Source: Cerasicoccus maritimus (GTDB taxonomy: Bacteria; Verrucomicrobiota; Verrucomicrobiia; Opitutales; Cerasicoccaceae). Taken from it: 64,000 nt of DNA. The translations under genes were made by a program, and so were the position numbers. The notes beneath the pieces are model-generated. The model was not told the DNA's origin and ran no database searches. It saw nothing but the letters and a program-made list of their open reading frames with translations. The stretch covers positions 62,001 to 126,000 of the forward strand of contig JAVDPD010000013.1 in NCBI GenBank assembly GCA_031296935.1, read 5' to 3'. Below, piece by piece: positions 47,418 through 62,223 of this stretch; position 1 is the first letter of the stretch; each line of letters opens with the position of its first letter.

Positions 47418-49811
47418 ATGAAGACCTCTACCCTATTGTTAGCGCTGCTACCCTATATCTGCTTGGCGAACGAACCTTGGCATTATGCCGCATGGAAAAC
47501 CTCGCCGCCAACTCAAAGCGATATTCCTACTCTGTGCGAAAAAGCAGCCTCCGCGCTGACATCCTCCAATGTGTTGCTCTTTAACCAAGCAGCTAACGAA
47601 ACAAACTTTACCTCGCATGCACGCCCTCCGATTGAATGGACTGCCTGGCAGCTAAGCCACCTCTATCGATTAAACGGTGATGCGGCAGCCGCAGAGAAAG
47701 CCGCAACCATACTAGCCGGCCTCGCATCCAGAAATACGCCACAACCACCGACAGGCATACACGTAGAAGGCAAGTGGATTCCCTACCCGGCGGTCATCAG
47801 CTTTGGCTTAGTTTACGATGCCCCAATCTGGCCCGTTAAAGCTAAAAGTGGCGAGGTACTCGCACGAAAGGAAGACATTGAAGTATGGCTCAAGGCATAT
47901 TCTCAGTCCTTCCAAAAGCTGCTCAATCGCCCTAATCAAATAACAAACTATACTCCTTTTGGCTTAAGGCATGCCGCCTCATTGGCCTTAGTGATTCAAG
48001 ACGAAGTCTTGCTCCAAAAGTGTTATGACACCGCAAACTATTTAGCCTGGGGATCAGACTTTTGGTATGCGGATTTAATTTGGCAAGAAGGCACTGTTTC
48101 CTATGCAAGGCAAGTTACCGGAAACTTAAAAGCACTGTTGCCGATGCTTGAAGCAGGGCTGCTCTCTGGCCAGGCTCAGTATACCAAAGCGGAAGTCCAG
48201 AAACTGTCGGAGCGTCTCGACGCCATTGATAAGGCGCAAAATGACTTTCGAATGCCCAGCGGTAGACCGATTCCTATCAATGACACCCATTGGGCAGTTC
48301 CAGCCACTTCAACACCGAGGGCGCCGAAACCCATTGAATTTCCAGACTTCGGCCATTTCTCACTAGCCGGTCGCGATATCGAGTCACACTTGTCGTTGCC
48401 GGTTTTGACCGGAGGTGGTCGCTACGGCGGCGGGCACATTCACGACAGTAGATTAAGTTTGCAACTTTGGGGGCACGGCCAAGAGCTCCTGCCCGATGCA
48501 GGCTACGCATTCAGACCTGCCAATAACCGTTATTTCCACATGTCCCCACTCGCTCATAATGTGTCGTTGGCGTATGACGAAGATACGACCTACGAAGATG
48601 GGCCTTACGGAGTATGGCAAGGAGCATGGGCTCGTAGCGCACTATTAGGCTATGATAGCGGCCAGTCCTCAAATGGCGTTGTCACCTATATTGCAGGGGC
48701 TTCGCCTGGCCCTGTCAACGAAGGCATAAAAGTATCCGAACGCGCGCTTATCCAAGTCGCTACAGGCGATTGGTCTGGTTATGTCCTTGACTGCTTCTGG
48801 CTGAAAGGCGGCACAATCCATCGCTCGATGTTACGGCAAACGGAAGATGAAGACGTCGTCCAAACAGTTGATGCCCAATTAGTAGATGCTGGCTTAAGCA
48901 TGGCGCATGTATTGAATGAAGATAAAGTTGGCGATGGAGCCTGGAGCGCTCTGCTCAAATCCCCCAAAAGAGTGGATACCGAGTCCTCTTTCAAGATGAC
49001 CTGGCTAGGCACCGAGAGCAATGTAGCGCTCAATCTGTTTATAGCACCACAACCCGGTTCAACCAGCTGGATCAGCAGGCTTCCACGCCTTCGGCCAACC
49101 AATCAGGATGAATCCAAAAAGAACGACTTCCTTGGATGGCATCTGCTTCGACAGAAACAAGTTCAGCCAGACGAACCTACGCTCTGGGCTAGTGTTTATG
49201 AGCCAGTCGCTGATGGCGAAGTATCCAAAATACTAAACGTGATTTGGGACTTTAATCAGCATGGGTCCGGTGTAATGGTAACCATTGTCCTGCAAGATCG
49301 AACAGATCATTGGTTTTTGGGGCAGTCTAGCAATGGGATAAATTTTGGAGATTATACATTTCACGGACGCGCAGCCGGCTTCTCAACTCGAAGCGATCAA
49401 ACTCTGTGGCGCTGGGCCGCGGTTGGTTCAACCTTACAGCAGAATGAAGAGCTAATCATTGACGGAGGCAAAAATACGCCAATGCGGGTACTGTCACTGC
49501 AAGGATCACCTTCGGGTACAGAGCTGTTGGTCGACGGTCAAATGAATCTGCCCTCCTCACGCTGGGCTGCAATTACTTTTGCCGATGGAAGCGGACGTGG
49601 GCTCTACCTGAACAAGAGTAGAGAGAGAGAGGCTGGGACTACTATTTTTGAATTGGAAAAAGACCCCGGCTTCAGCGTTGAAGAGTCGGCCATGACTCGA
49701 AGCACATTCCCACTGCACACGATAGAAGGCGCTACATACATTTCTCCACTCGGCGGCGTATTCAAAACCAACGAAAAATCGCCTGCTGATTCGGAAGTAC
49801 AAATCAATTAA
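47418..49811 (+). CDS. Heparinase II/III-like polysaccharide lyase
   Basis: The 797-residue protein has a signal peptide (MKTSTLLLALLPYICLA) and an alpha-toroid domain with alginate-lyase-type features (NYTPFGLRHAASLALVI, then DFWYADLIWQEGTVSYARQ). A beta-sandwich half follows with the heparinase II/III block GGGRYGGGHIHDSRLSLQLWG around the catalytic His/Tyr. This layout fits PL12/15/17/21-like lyases, but the exact family cannot be set by eye. Substrate is likely a uronate-containing polymer such as alginate. It lies between the pseudopilin and the PL14-like gene. Confidence 0.8.
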   Translation: MKTSTLLLALLPYICLANEPWHYAAWKTSPPTQSDIPTLCEKAASALTSSNVLLFNQAANETNFTSHARPPIEWTAWQLSHLYRLNGDAAAAEKAATILAGLASRNTPQPPTGIHVEGKWIPYPAVISFGLVYDAPIWPVKAKSGEVLARKEDIEVWLKAYSQSFQKLLNRPNQITNYTPFGLRHAASLALVIQDEVLLQKCYDTANYLAWGSDFWYADLIWQEGTVSYARQVTGNLKALLPMLEAGLLSGQAQYTKAEVQKLSERLDAIDKAQNDFRMPSGRPIPINDTHWAVPATSTPRAPKPIEFPDFGHFSLAGRDIESHLSLPVLTGGGRYGGGHIHDSRLSLQLWGHGQELLPDAGYAFRPANNRYFHMSPLAHNVSLAYDEDTTYEDGPYGVWQGAWARSALLGYDSGQSSNGVVTYIAGASPGPVNEGIKVSERALIQVATGDWSGYVLDCFWLKGGTIHRSMLRQTEDEDVVQTVDAQLVDAGLSMAHVLNEDKVGDGAWSALLKSPKRVDTESSFKMTWLGTESNVALNLFIAPQPGSTSWISRLPRLRPTNQDESKKNDFLGWHLLRQKQVQPDEPTLWASVYEPVADGEVSKILNVIWDFNQHGSGVMVTIVLQDRTDHWFLGQSSNGINFGDYTFHGRAAGFSTRSDQTLWRWAAVGSTLQQNEELIIDGGKNTPMRVLSLQGSPSGTELLVDGQMNLPSSRWAAITFADGSGRGLYLNKSREREAGTTIFELEKDPGFSVEESAMTRSTFPLHTIEGATYISPLGGVFKTNEKSPADSEVQIN

Positions 49812-49859
49812 CTGCTTTCTGAAAAATTTCACCGGCAACTTCAACCCTTCACCTAGAGC

Positions 49860-50702
49860 ATGAATACGTGTTTCTCTCCGCTTAAATTTTTTAAGGCCCT
49901 CAAGTCACATGCCACGCAGCTTGTCATGTGCTCAATCCTCGCGATGCCCCTTGGTTCATCATATGGGCAGTCAACCATCTACAGCGATAACAGTGTCTAT
50001 TTCAGCTGGCAAAACAGCACCTACTGGTATGGCTATTTCACCAGTGATTTTGGCAACGTTTACGGATATAGCGACGAAGAAAAAGACAGGCATCAGATAA
50101 CTAATGGAGTGTTAGGCGTCAAGTTACTCAAGGACTTGGTAGGTCAGTCAGGAGGCACCATCTGCGATGTTCTGATTGATAACGGGACCGATTACATCAT
50201 TAAGTATAAAGTTAAATTTGAGTCTGGCTTTGATTGGAAAAAAGGAGGCAAACTGCCAGGGATTGGCGGAGGCCAAATCTATGCTGGCGGCCAGGATACC
50301 TCTCCTGGCGATGGATGGTCCTTCCGCATTGTTTGGCACACCTACGACAACATAAACAATGGCCAACCATTTCTAGCGCCATACGCCTATTACGTTGATC
50401 AGCCTGGTGTCTATGGCGATGAATTTAGCACACGTTACTTCATTACCGATGACAATTGGTATGACATTTGGATTCACGTCAAAATGAACACCGATGATAA
50501 TTATGACGGCAAGCTTCAGGTAAAAATCAACGACAGTACAATTTACTACAATGCAACTTTCCGATGGGTAACCCAAAATTCAGGGAGAGAAATTGATCAA
50601 ATAATGTGGGATATTTTCAGAGGCGGCGATGCGACATCTGACTACATTTCATCCAACGACTGCTGGATATACCTGGACGATTTCGTCATCGACAAACAGT
50701 AA
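49860..50702 (+). CDS. Secreted PL14-like alginate lyase
   Basis: The 280-residue protein has a signal peptide (about residues 1-36) and a single beta-jelly-roll domain with YIIKYKVKFESGFDWKKGGK and LPGIGGG, the phrase that marks the polysaccharide lyase 14-like fold, followed by YVDQPGVYGDEF and WIYLDDFVIDKQ. The catalytic Lys/Tyr set cannot be fixed without alignment. It ends the operon and pairs naturally with the upstream lyase. Confidence 0.72.
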   Translation: MNTCFSPLKFFKALKSHATQLVMCSILAMPLGSSYGQSTIYSDNSVYFSWQNSTYWYGYFTSDFGNVYGYSDEEKDRHQITNGVLGVKLLKDLVGQSGGTICDVLIDNGTDYIIKYKVKFESGFDWKKGGKLPGIGGGQIYAGGQDTSPGDGWSFRIVWHTYDNINNGQPFLAPYAYYVDQPGVYGDEFSTRYFITDDNWYDIWIHVKMNTDDNYDGKLQVKINDSTIYYNATFRWVTQNSGREIDQIMWDIFRGGDATSDYISSNDCWIYLDDFVIDKQ

Positions 50703-50783
50703 ATCCTACTCATTCACGGTTAGGCGACAGGCATCGAGTAAAGATGCTGAACCTTGGACCGTAAAGACGCTCTCCAGCGAAGC

Positions 50784-51362
50784 TCAACTGAGCCTTTCGA
50801 CGCCCGATTCGGCAAAGTTAGATAAAAAGCCTTCTTGAACGAGCTCCTGTAGCTTCGCATAAGCCACACGCATCGATTCGAAGGCGAGGTCTGCAGCAGC
50901 GATATCAGCCAACGCGCGCCAGGACATCGCAGTGACCTCCCCTTCCTGCACAACGCCGTTGCCTGCGGGCTCCGCTAATTGTGCAGTGAAAAACACATCG
51001 CAGGTCGAGCAGGTTTTGCCCCCGTAAAGGTAATCGTTTTTGTGTGAAATCAGGTAACGCAGCTCCTTGATTTTCAGGCCGACCTCTTCTTCGATTTCAC
51101 GCACCGCGGCGCACTCCAACGACTCGCCGGCATCTAGAAATCCTCCAGGAGGCGCAAGCTTACCCTTGGCCGGCTCACGACCACGCTCGATGAGCAACAC
51201 ACGCCCCTCGGCGTCAAAAATCCACACCGCAACGGCAGCAATCGGGTTGTTAAACATCGCGTGTCCGCAGTCGGCGCATTGGCGCTTTAAGTCACCCGCC
51301 GACAAATTCGACGAGCCGCACATCGGGCAATTTTGGAACGATTCAAACAGCGGGGAACTCAT
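50784..51362 (-). CDS. NUDIX hydrolase with zinc ribbon
   Basis: The 192-residue protein (ATG 51362) starts with a zinc ribbon (CPMCGSSNLSAG and CADCGHAMF) and has the NUDIX box GGFLDAGESLECAAVREIEEEVGL, with the acidic EE pair that binds Mg2+. The zinc ribbon plus NUDIX arrangement occurs in NADH pyrophosphatase-like proteins, but the NudC signature SQPWPFPxS is not seen, so the substrate is uncertain. A perfect palindrome lies 63 bp upstream of its start. Confidence 0.87.
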   Translation of the reverse strand: MSSPLFESFQNCPMCGSSNLSAGDLKRQCADCGHAMFNNPIAAVAVWIFDAEGRVLLIERGREPAKGKLAPPGGFLDAGESLECAAVREIEEEVGLKIKELRYLISHKNDYLYGGKTCSTCDVFFTAQLAEPAGNGVVQEGEVTAMSWRALADIAAADLAFESMRVAYAKLQELVQEGFLSNFAESGVERLS

Positions 51363-51424
51363 GTCGTGAAACGTAGCACAGTCCCCATAGGCCGCCAGAA
51401 CAATCCGCCAACTTTGCGCACCGC

Positions 51425-51443
51425 ATTTGCGCAATGCGCAAAT
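51425..51443. promoter_or_regulatory. Perfect 9-bp interrupted palindrome upstream of the NUDIX gene
   Basis: ATTTGCGCAATGCGCAAAT is symmetric about a central A, centred about 72 bp before the start at 51362. It is a candidate operator; no regulator is identified. Confidence 0.35.
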
Positions 51444-51469
51444 CTATCGGTCCAGCTGGAAGCTGGAAC

Positions 51470-51496
51470 AGGGCGCGGTCTCTGCTACCGCGCCCT
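51470..51496 (-). terminator. Hairpin after the modular enzyme gene
   Basis: AGGGCGCGG and CCGCGCCCT form a 9-bp stem around a 9-nt loop, 87 bp beyond the stop of the 1600-residue enzyme. It lacks a T run on either side, so its role as terminator is uncertain. Confidence 0.4.
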
Positions 51497-51582
51497 GCTG
51501 TGTTCGCCTGGTTGAAACCAACCACCCAGGCTATGTATCTTACTCAATCCAACTTAAAGCCGATTATGGCTACGTCAGCCTA

Positions 51583-56709
<5,127 letters not shown>

Positions 56710-56767
56710 GAGCACTTTTCATCTAACTGATCACCACCTGATCGGCCAAGTTAAATGAAAAGTGCTC
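56710..56767. repeat. Inverted repeat containing dispersed repeat, copy 2
   Basis: Two 19-bp arms (56710-56728 and 56749-56767) match in inverted form at 18 of 19 positions around GAGCACTTTTCAT, with a 20-nt loop. Read on the minus strand, the right arm and loop repeat the sequence at 19071-19098. Confidence 0.65.
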
Positions 56768-56901
56768 CAGGGCATAAAGCTGAAGCATTATTTTCGCTGA
56801 AATAAAATTCTCCCACCAACACTATAAGGCGAAGCTTCCCGACAGATGGATGGATTCTGGTAGTTGACTGGCGGCGCCAATTGAGGTAGCGCTTAACTAT
56901 C

Positions 56902-57483
56902 ATGTGGCGTAAACCCATCTCGATTTTCTTCGCGCTACTCCTGTTTCACGGATCACTGAACGCCCAGGAACAGCCACGCCAGCGCAAGCCCAATACCACC
57001 ATTAGCGAAATTCTGATCGATTATGGGCGTACGCGTGAGCGCTCTGAAGACGCCGTTCTCCAACAAGCTCGCAACAAAGCATTTGACGGAGATTACCTGC
57101 TCAAAAGCATCGGCATCAGCGGATACGAAGACAACTATTACTGCATTGTCACCATCCAACACGACATCTACCGACCGCTCAATCGCAAGGCCATTCAGGA
57201 AATGACCGTGGGCTACGGCCGCACCATGGCCCTGGCCGAAATCGATGCCCGCTACAAGGCCGAACGCATGATTAACGAGCGCCTCAACTCCGCCACCGAG
57301 CGGCGCGCCCGCAAGGATGCCATGGAGGCCGCCCAAAAACGCCAAAGTGCAGCCGGCGTCAACGAGCCCGTCATTTTGGATAAGGACGAGGACACGTCTT
57401 ACATTCTCAAAAGTATCCGATTCAGTGGAAGCACCGACGACTACCTTTGCTACATTAAGTTCGAATACATGGTGATGAAGTAA
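56902..57483 (+). CDS. Secreted protein with internal duplication
   Basis: The 193-residue protein has a signal peptide (about residues 1-21, ending SLNA). Two copies of a beta segment are visible: YLLKSIGISGYEDNYYCIVT near residue 65 and YILKSIRFSGSTDDYLCYIK near residue 170, with an intervening helical GYGRTMALAEIDARYKAERM repeat related to DYGRTRERSEDA earlier. I do not recognise the family. It stands alone. Confidence 0.6.
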   Translation: MWRKPISIFFALLLFHGSLNAQEQPRQRKPNTTISEILIDYGRTRERSEDAVLQQARNKAFDGDYLLKSIGISGYEDNYYCIVTIQHDIYRPLNRKAIQEMTVGYGRTMALAEIDARYKAERMINERLNSATERRARKDAMEAAQKRQSAAGVNEPVILDKDEDTSYILKSIRFSGSTDDYLCYIKFEYMVMK

Positions 57484-57529
57484 GGTGCCGGGGCGGCTCT
57501 AGAACAGCGATCATTCTGAAGATACAGCC

Positions 57530-57931
57530 CTACTCGTTATCCGCAAATCCGCTCGGGGGCGCGCCGTCGAAATAAACATCACGGTCAGGCCGGGAACCCG
57601 GACTATGGATGTCCAGCATGACCAGCGGCTCGCTCTGCGTCACGAAACCATGCTTCACGCCCGGCGGCAGGCGCAGAAAATCGCCCGCCATTAGCGTGTG
57701 GGCCACGCCGTCGAGCAGCGCTGTGCCCTGCCCCGCGAGCACGTAGTAGAGCTCCTCGGCTATACGGTGGTGACTCACCGCGGTGGTCGAATGGGGCTCA
57801 ATCGTTACGCGGTAGGCGGTCATTTGCAGCTCATCGGACTCGGGAATCAGCGTTTCCAATCCATAGGGCCCGAGGCGCTGCACATTGCGCGAATCGCCAG
57901 TTGGCAGGTGGAGGATACGCGGTTTGTCCAT
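57530..57931 (-). CDS. Single-domain cupin protein
   Basis: The 133-residue protein has the two cupin motifs: motif 1 around SHHRIAEELYYVLAGQG with metal-ligand His/His/Glu, and motif 2 around GDFLRLPPGVKHGF with the final His. Such small cupins act as isomerases or sugar-binding enzymes; the substrate is not clear. The tail (SRPDRDVYFDGAPPSGFADNE) is short and polar. Confidence 0.85.
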   Translation of the reverse strand: MDKPRILHLPTGDSRNVQRLGPYGLETLIPESDELQMTAYRVTIEPHSTTAVSHHRIAEELYYVLAGQGTALLDGVAHTLMAGDFLRLPPGVKHGFVTQSEPLVMLDIHSPGSRPDRDVYFDGAPPSGFADNE

Positions 57932-58178
57932 CCCCCGACCATGCCAAGTCCATTCCCCAGCGAAAAGGCAAAAAACGCTGTCAACCGACCATCAAGAGCC
58001 GCCAAACTTTGCTCCAGATGCCATGAAATTCCTCAATACGAGCCCTAAAATGGCATAAAAGTACTGCTTTCACAACCCAAACTTAACTGAAAATCCCATT
58101 AACACTTCACATACAATAGCTTACGGAACTGATTCAATTTAAAAGCTAAATCCAACGTCCAATCCACCAAAAATCGCC
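57932..58178. other. Gene-free stretch between cupin and secDF
   Basis: No coding frame stands out. The stretch becomes AT-rich toward the secDF terminator. I see no defined promoter for the cupin gene. Confidence 0.3.
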
Positions 58179-58215
58179 AAAAAAAGCGAATGCCGCCGGA
58201 GCTGACATTCGCTTT
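58179..58215 (-). terminator. Rho-independent terminator of the secDF operon
   Basis: Leftward, AAAGCGAATG and CATTCGCTTT form a perfect 10-bp stem around a 13-nt loop, followed by a run of seven T residues. It is 25 bp after the secDF stop codon. Confidence 0.92.
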
Positions 58216-58239
58216 GGGAAAGCTTTATGAGACCTGTAA

Positions 58240-60939
58240 TTAAGCCGGAGCCTGGGCGCTCTTATCGGATTCAGACTCCTTGGTTGCGCGCTTGCTGCCG
58301 GCTTCCCACTCGTAGGTGGGCTTGGCGTATTCGTGCTCGGTCACATGCTTGCGATCACCCTTGTGCCAGGCGAAGAAGACCGGGCTCGCGATGAAGATCG
58401 AGGAGAACGTGCCTGTCACGATGCCGATCAGGAACACCAGCGCGAAGTCCGTCACGACGCCGACGCCGAAGATGAACAGCGATAGCGCGGCGACAAAGGT
58501 TGTCAAGCTGGTGAGCAAGGTGCGGCTCAGCGTGCGGCTGATGGCGAGGTTGACCACGTCGAAGAGTTTCATGCTCGGGTTGAGCTCGAGCTCTTCGCGG
58601 ATACGGTCGAACACAACGATGGTGTCATTGATCGAGTAACCAACGATCATCAAAATCGCGGCGACCATCGGCGCGGTAAACTGACCACTGCCTATGCCAA
58701 AGAATTGGCCGAGGATGACGAACATACCGATCGACATCAGCACGTCGTGAATCGTCGCCACGACCGCGCCGACACCGTAACCGATCTCAAAGCGCAGCGC
58801 CACGTAAAGTAGGATGCCGATCAGCGCGAAGGCAATGGACTCAATCGCATTGAACACGATCTGATCGCTAACGGCAGCGCCGATGACGTTCTCGGAAACC
58901 TTGCCCACGCCTTCTACCAATTCGCCGTCAGCACCACGTGGGAATGCGTTCGGGAAGGTTTCATACATCGCGGCGACCACGGCGTCCGTGCGGCCATCTT
59001 CACCATCCACTTGGATGCGCAAACGCTCGATGCCCTGACCGATTTCGGACTGGAAGACCGGGATGACTTCGCCCAGATCCTGTGCCACGGCCATTTCTTC
59101 AATGGCGGCAATTTGCAGATCGCCCTTCGCCGACTCATCGAATTCAAAAACCACTTCTGCGCCACCACGGAAGTCGATGCCCAGGATGTCGCCCTTGGTC
59201 ATGAAGATGGCCACGAGACCCGCGAGCACCAGTGCCCACGAGCAAATGAAGGCCGGAACGCGCTTGCCGAGGAAGTTGAGCGAACGCGCGCCCAGGCTCT
59301 TCTGCAAGTTGAAGTTCGGGATGACCTTCTTGGCAATGCCGCCGTGCACGAGGATCTCCAGCAGCGCGCGGCTGATGATCAGCGCGGCGAACACCGAAGC
59401 CCCAATACCGATGGCCAGCGTCAAACCAAAGCCCTTGACCGGGCCCACGCCAAGCGTGAACAGGATGAGCGCGGTGATCATCGTGGTGACATTCGCGTCC
59501 ACAATCGTCGAGAGGGCCTTGTCGTAACCGGTCTTCAGCGCGGTCTTGACGTTCTTGCCCACTAGCAGTTCTTCGCGGATACGTTCAAAGATGAGGATGT
59601 TGGCGTCCACCGCCATACCCATCGTCAGGACCAATGCCGCGATGCCCGGCAGGGACAGCGTCGCGCCGGCACCAGCGAGGGAGCCCAGAACGATGAGCAA
59701 GCTCAGCAGCACGGAAATCACGGCGACCACACCCGAGAACAGATAATAAAGCGCCATGAAGAGAACCACGGCCACAGCGCCGTAAATCGCGGCGTTGATG
59801 GAGGCGCTTTGGGCGTCCTTCGCGAGGCTCGGCCCGATTTCCTGCATTTGGTCGACAACGAGGTCGAACTCCAGCGGATTGTTCAGCGCGCTCACGAGCT
59901 GGACCACTTCGTCCTGCGAGTAGTTACCGGTGATCTGGCCATTGCGGCTAATGCGACTTTGGACGGTAGCGGCGGATTCGAGTTCGCCGTCGAGCACGAC
60001 CACGAGCAGCTCGGTGGTGCGCGTGCGGGCATCTTCATCGACGATGCGCTGCGTCATGTTACCCATGATTTCCGCGCCTTCGCCAGTGGTGACAAAGCCA
60101 ACCTTCGGCGAGCCGGTGCTCATGTCGATGTAAGCTTCTTCAATGATGTCGCCGTGCGCTTCGGGAATCTTCTTCACCCAAAGCTTGGAAACGGTCACTT
60201 CGCCGGTCTTCGCGTTGGTGCTCTCGTCGCCCATAACTTCATACATCGCCGTCGGGCCGTCGGGCTGACCGGGGTTGAGCGGCAGGCTCTTCAGGTCGCC
60301 AATGGCGTCCTGCGCGGTGGGCTGGAGGTAACGGTGCGAGGTGCGGAAGTCCAGACGGGCAGCCTTCACGAGGTTGACCACGAGCTCCGGATTCTGCTGC
60401 AGGTTGACGCCCGGCAGCTGCACTTCGATGCGGTTCGGCGGGAGCGGGCGGATGACCGGCTCGGCCAGACCCAAACCGTTCACACGGTCGGAAATAATTT
60501 CAACAGCCTTTTCGAGGCGGCTGTTTTGCGCGTTGGGGTCGGCCTCTGCGTCAATGCTCAAGACGAGCGAGACGCCTCCGGCGAGATCCAGACCGCGGTG
60601 CAGCTTACCACGCGACTGATCGTAGAGATAGTCGGTGATGATCTTGTTACCACGCACGAGGTTGGGCTCCCGCACCATTTTAACGTAGGGGAAGAACTCT
60701 TCGTGGAGGTTGATCTGCTGTTCGTTGGCCGTATCGCGCAAGGCTGCGACGAATGCGTAGTTTTCCGTTACCTTGGTGTCAGCTTCTGCAACGAGCTTGT
60801 CGAACTCGGCCTTGTTCGTGACTGGCTCCGCGATGATGTAATCGCGGAAGTCCGTGTCATTAACGGGGAACAGGCTGAGTACCGCCCAAGCCATGATCAC
60901 AGCGGTAAGGATGAGTTTCCAAATGATGGAATTTTTCAT
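58240..60939 (-). CDS. secDF: Protein translocase subunit SecDF (fused)
   Basis: The 899-residue protein contains SecD (GLDLAGGVSLVLSID, then the P1 domain, and ILIFERIREELLVG in the C-terminal membrane part) fused to SecF (GIDFRGGAEVVFEFDE and NDTIVVFDRIREE). Twelve transmembrane helices are expected. SecDF uses the proton gradient to pull exported proteins after SecA. Fused SecDF is common in Verrucomicrobia and Bacteroidota. yajC follows the classical order 63 bp upstream. Confidence 0.96.
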   Translation of the reverse strand: MKNSIIWKLILTAVIMAWAVLSLFPVNDTDFRDYIIAEPVTNKAEFDKLVAEADTKVTENYAFVAALRDTANEQQINLHEEFFPYVKMVREPNLVRGNKIITDYLYDQSRGKLHRGLDLAGGVSLVLSIDAEADPNAQNSRLEKAVEIISDRVNGLGLAEPVIRPLPPNRIEVQLPGVNLQQNPELVVNLVKAARLDFRTSHRYLQPTAQDAIGDLKSLPLNPGQPDGPTAMYEVMGDESTNAKTGEVTVSKLWVKKIPEAHGDIIEEAYIDMSTGSPKVGFVTTGEGAEIMGNMTQRIVDEDARTRTTELLVVVLDGELESAATVQSRISRNGQITGNYSQDEVVQLVSALNNPLEFDLVVDQMQEIGPSLAKDAQSASINAAIYGAVAVVLFMALYYLFSGVVAVISVLLSLLIVLGSLAGAGATLSLPGIAALVLTMGMAVDANILIFERIREELLVGKNVKTALKTGYDKALSTIVDANVTTMITALILFTLGVGPVKGFGLTLAIGIGASVFAALIISRALLEILVHGGIAKKVIPNFNLQKSLGARSLNFLGKRVPAFICSWALVLAGLVAIFMTKGDILGIDFRGGAEVVFEFDESAKGDLQIAAIEEMAVAQDLGEVIPVFQSEIGQGIERLRIQVDGEDGRTDAVVAAMYETFPNAFPRGADGELVEGVGKVSENVIGAAVSDQIVFNAIESIAFALIGILLYVALRFEIGYGVGAVVATIHDVLMSIGMFVILGQFFGIGSGQFTAPMVAAILMIVGYSINDTIVVFDRIREELELNPSMKLFDVVNLAISRTLSRTLLTSLTTFVAALSLFIFGVGVVTDFALVFLIGIVTGTFSSIFIASPVFFAWHKGDRKHVTEHEYAKPTYEWEAGSKRATKESESDKSAQAPA

Positions 60940-61002
60940 GGGTATGGCTATTAGACCGGATTAAGTTGGTCTGGTATAAAAACAAAAATTTCGCCGAAAT
61001 AA

Positions 61003-61362
61003 CTACTTCTTTTCTTCGGTTTTCTCCGGCTCGCCCTTCTTCTTGACCACAGTCTGGATGAAAGGCTTGGAAAGTTCGATGTTGGTGTTGTTCGCCACCC
61101 GAATGGTCAGGCGGTCGGTCTTGACGTTGACAATCGTGCCGTAGACACCGCCCTTGGTCATGACTTCATCACCGTTCTTGAGCTCGGTGACCATCTTGTC
61201 GTGCTGCTTCTGCATCTTGCGCTGCGGAGCGATGAGCAGGAACCAGAAACCGGCCACGAAAAGTATCGGTATCAGCAGGCCCTTGAGTTCGAAGCCGCCC
61301 GGCGCGCCTTCAGTTTGGGCCAAAAGAGTGAGAATTGATGCGAAGGTGGGTGTTTCGAGCAT
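61003..61362 (-). CDS. yajC: Preprotein translocase subunit YajC
   Basis: The 119-residue protein (ATG 61362) has one transmembrane helix (LLIPILFVAGFWFLLIAPQ) and the YajC core with KMQKQHDKMVTELKNGDEVMTKGGVYGTIVNV. It belongs to the SecDF-YajC complex. The open frame extends to 61440, but that adds a non-conserved leader. Confidence 0.93.
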   Translation of the reverse strand: MLETPTFASILTLLAQTEGAPGGFELKGLLIPILFVAGFWFLLIAPQRKMQKQHDKMVTELKNGDEVMTKGGVYGTIVNVKTDRLTIRVANNTNIELSKPFIQTVVKKKGEPEKTEEKK

Positions 61363-61467
61363 GATTAAATACGGGAAATCGGGCACACAAACGGATGGGG
61401 AGCCGGAAAGCAAGCGCGAATCAGCTCCATTTACCAACACTGACCACCATGATAACAGCCTGTGTGT

Positions 61468-62223
61468 CTAGTATGCGTGCGCAGAATCTCTCTGCCCCAA
61501 AAGGCTTGAATACTCGATCTGCCAGCGCGCCAAGGCTTTATCCAGCGCATCCTTGACGTCCGCTGTAGCAATTTGCCCCGAGAGCTTTGGCGTCAGGTAG
61601 AGGTTGCTCCCTGCCTGCGTCGCGTTTTCGAGAAAATCAATGCCGCCCTGCCCAAAGTAGATTGCCTGCCCAAAACGGTTGTAAACGCCAACCACGACAG
61701 ACGCCGTATCCACCTGAATTTGGCTGCCCACATTACGGTCACCGTTGACATGAAACTCCCGACGCACGCCGCCCCAGCTCGCGCCCTGGTAGGGTTTGCT
61801 CAGCGTCATGGACTGCTCCAACACCTGCGGAATCACCAGCGCATCGACGGACTGGCCACTGCCCAGCTGTCCCATCAGTTTGGTGATGCCCTGGCTCATT
61901 TGCTGCGAATTGGAGGAGGCAATTTGCTTGCGCAACGCCCCGCCATTGGCATCCAAGGCGGAGTTCACGGCGCTCCCATCAATAACCTGATAGCCCTGCG
62001 CTTCTAAGGAACGCGCAGCGGCTTCGTTAACCATCGGGTAGAGGTACTCAAATCGCTCAGGCAGGTAGCTCAGCACATCGGCGGGCAGGATCGCCACTTC
62101 TCCGGAGAAGTCCTCGCCCATCGGCGTGGATTGGGCCGCGCCGCTGGGGGTATCTGCGCTCTCACAACCCGTAAAAAACAATAACGCCAGCCCCCAAAGG
62201 CCGACCACGAGATTTCTTATCAT
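61468..62223 (-). CDS. Periplasmic lipoprotein, function unknown
   Basis: The 251-residue protein has a signal peptide ending in a lipobox (FFTGC, Cys about residue 20). The mature part begins SADTPSG and has a mixed alpha/beta fold with FEYLYPMVNEAAARSLEAQGYQV, a segment reminiscent of outer-membrane lipoproteins related to GNA1162 or CsgG. The match is weak. It lies upstream of yajC with a 105-bp gap and ends before it, on the same strand. Confidence 0.6.
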   Translation of the reverse strand: MIRNLVVGLWGLALLFFTGCESADTPSGAAQSTPMGEDFSGEVAILPADVLSYLPERFEYLYPMVNEAAARSLEAQGYQVIDGSAVNSALDANGGALRKQIASSNSQQMSQGITKLMGQLGSGQSVDALVIPQVLEQSMTLSKPYQGASWGGVRREFHVNGDRNVGSQIQVDTASVVVGVYNRFGQAIYFGQGGIDFLENATQAGSNLYLTPKLSGQIATADVKDALDKALARWQIEYSSLLGQRDSAHAY

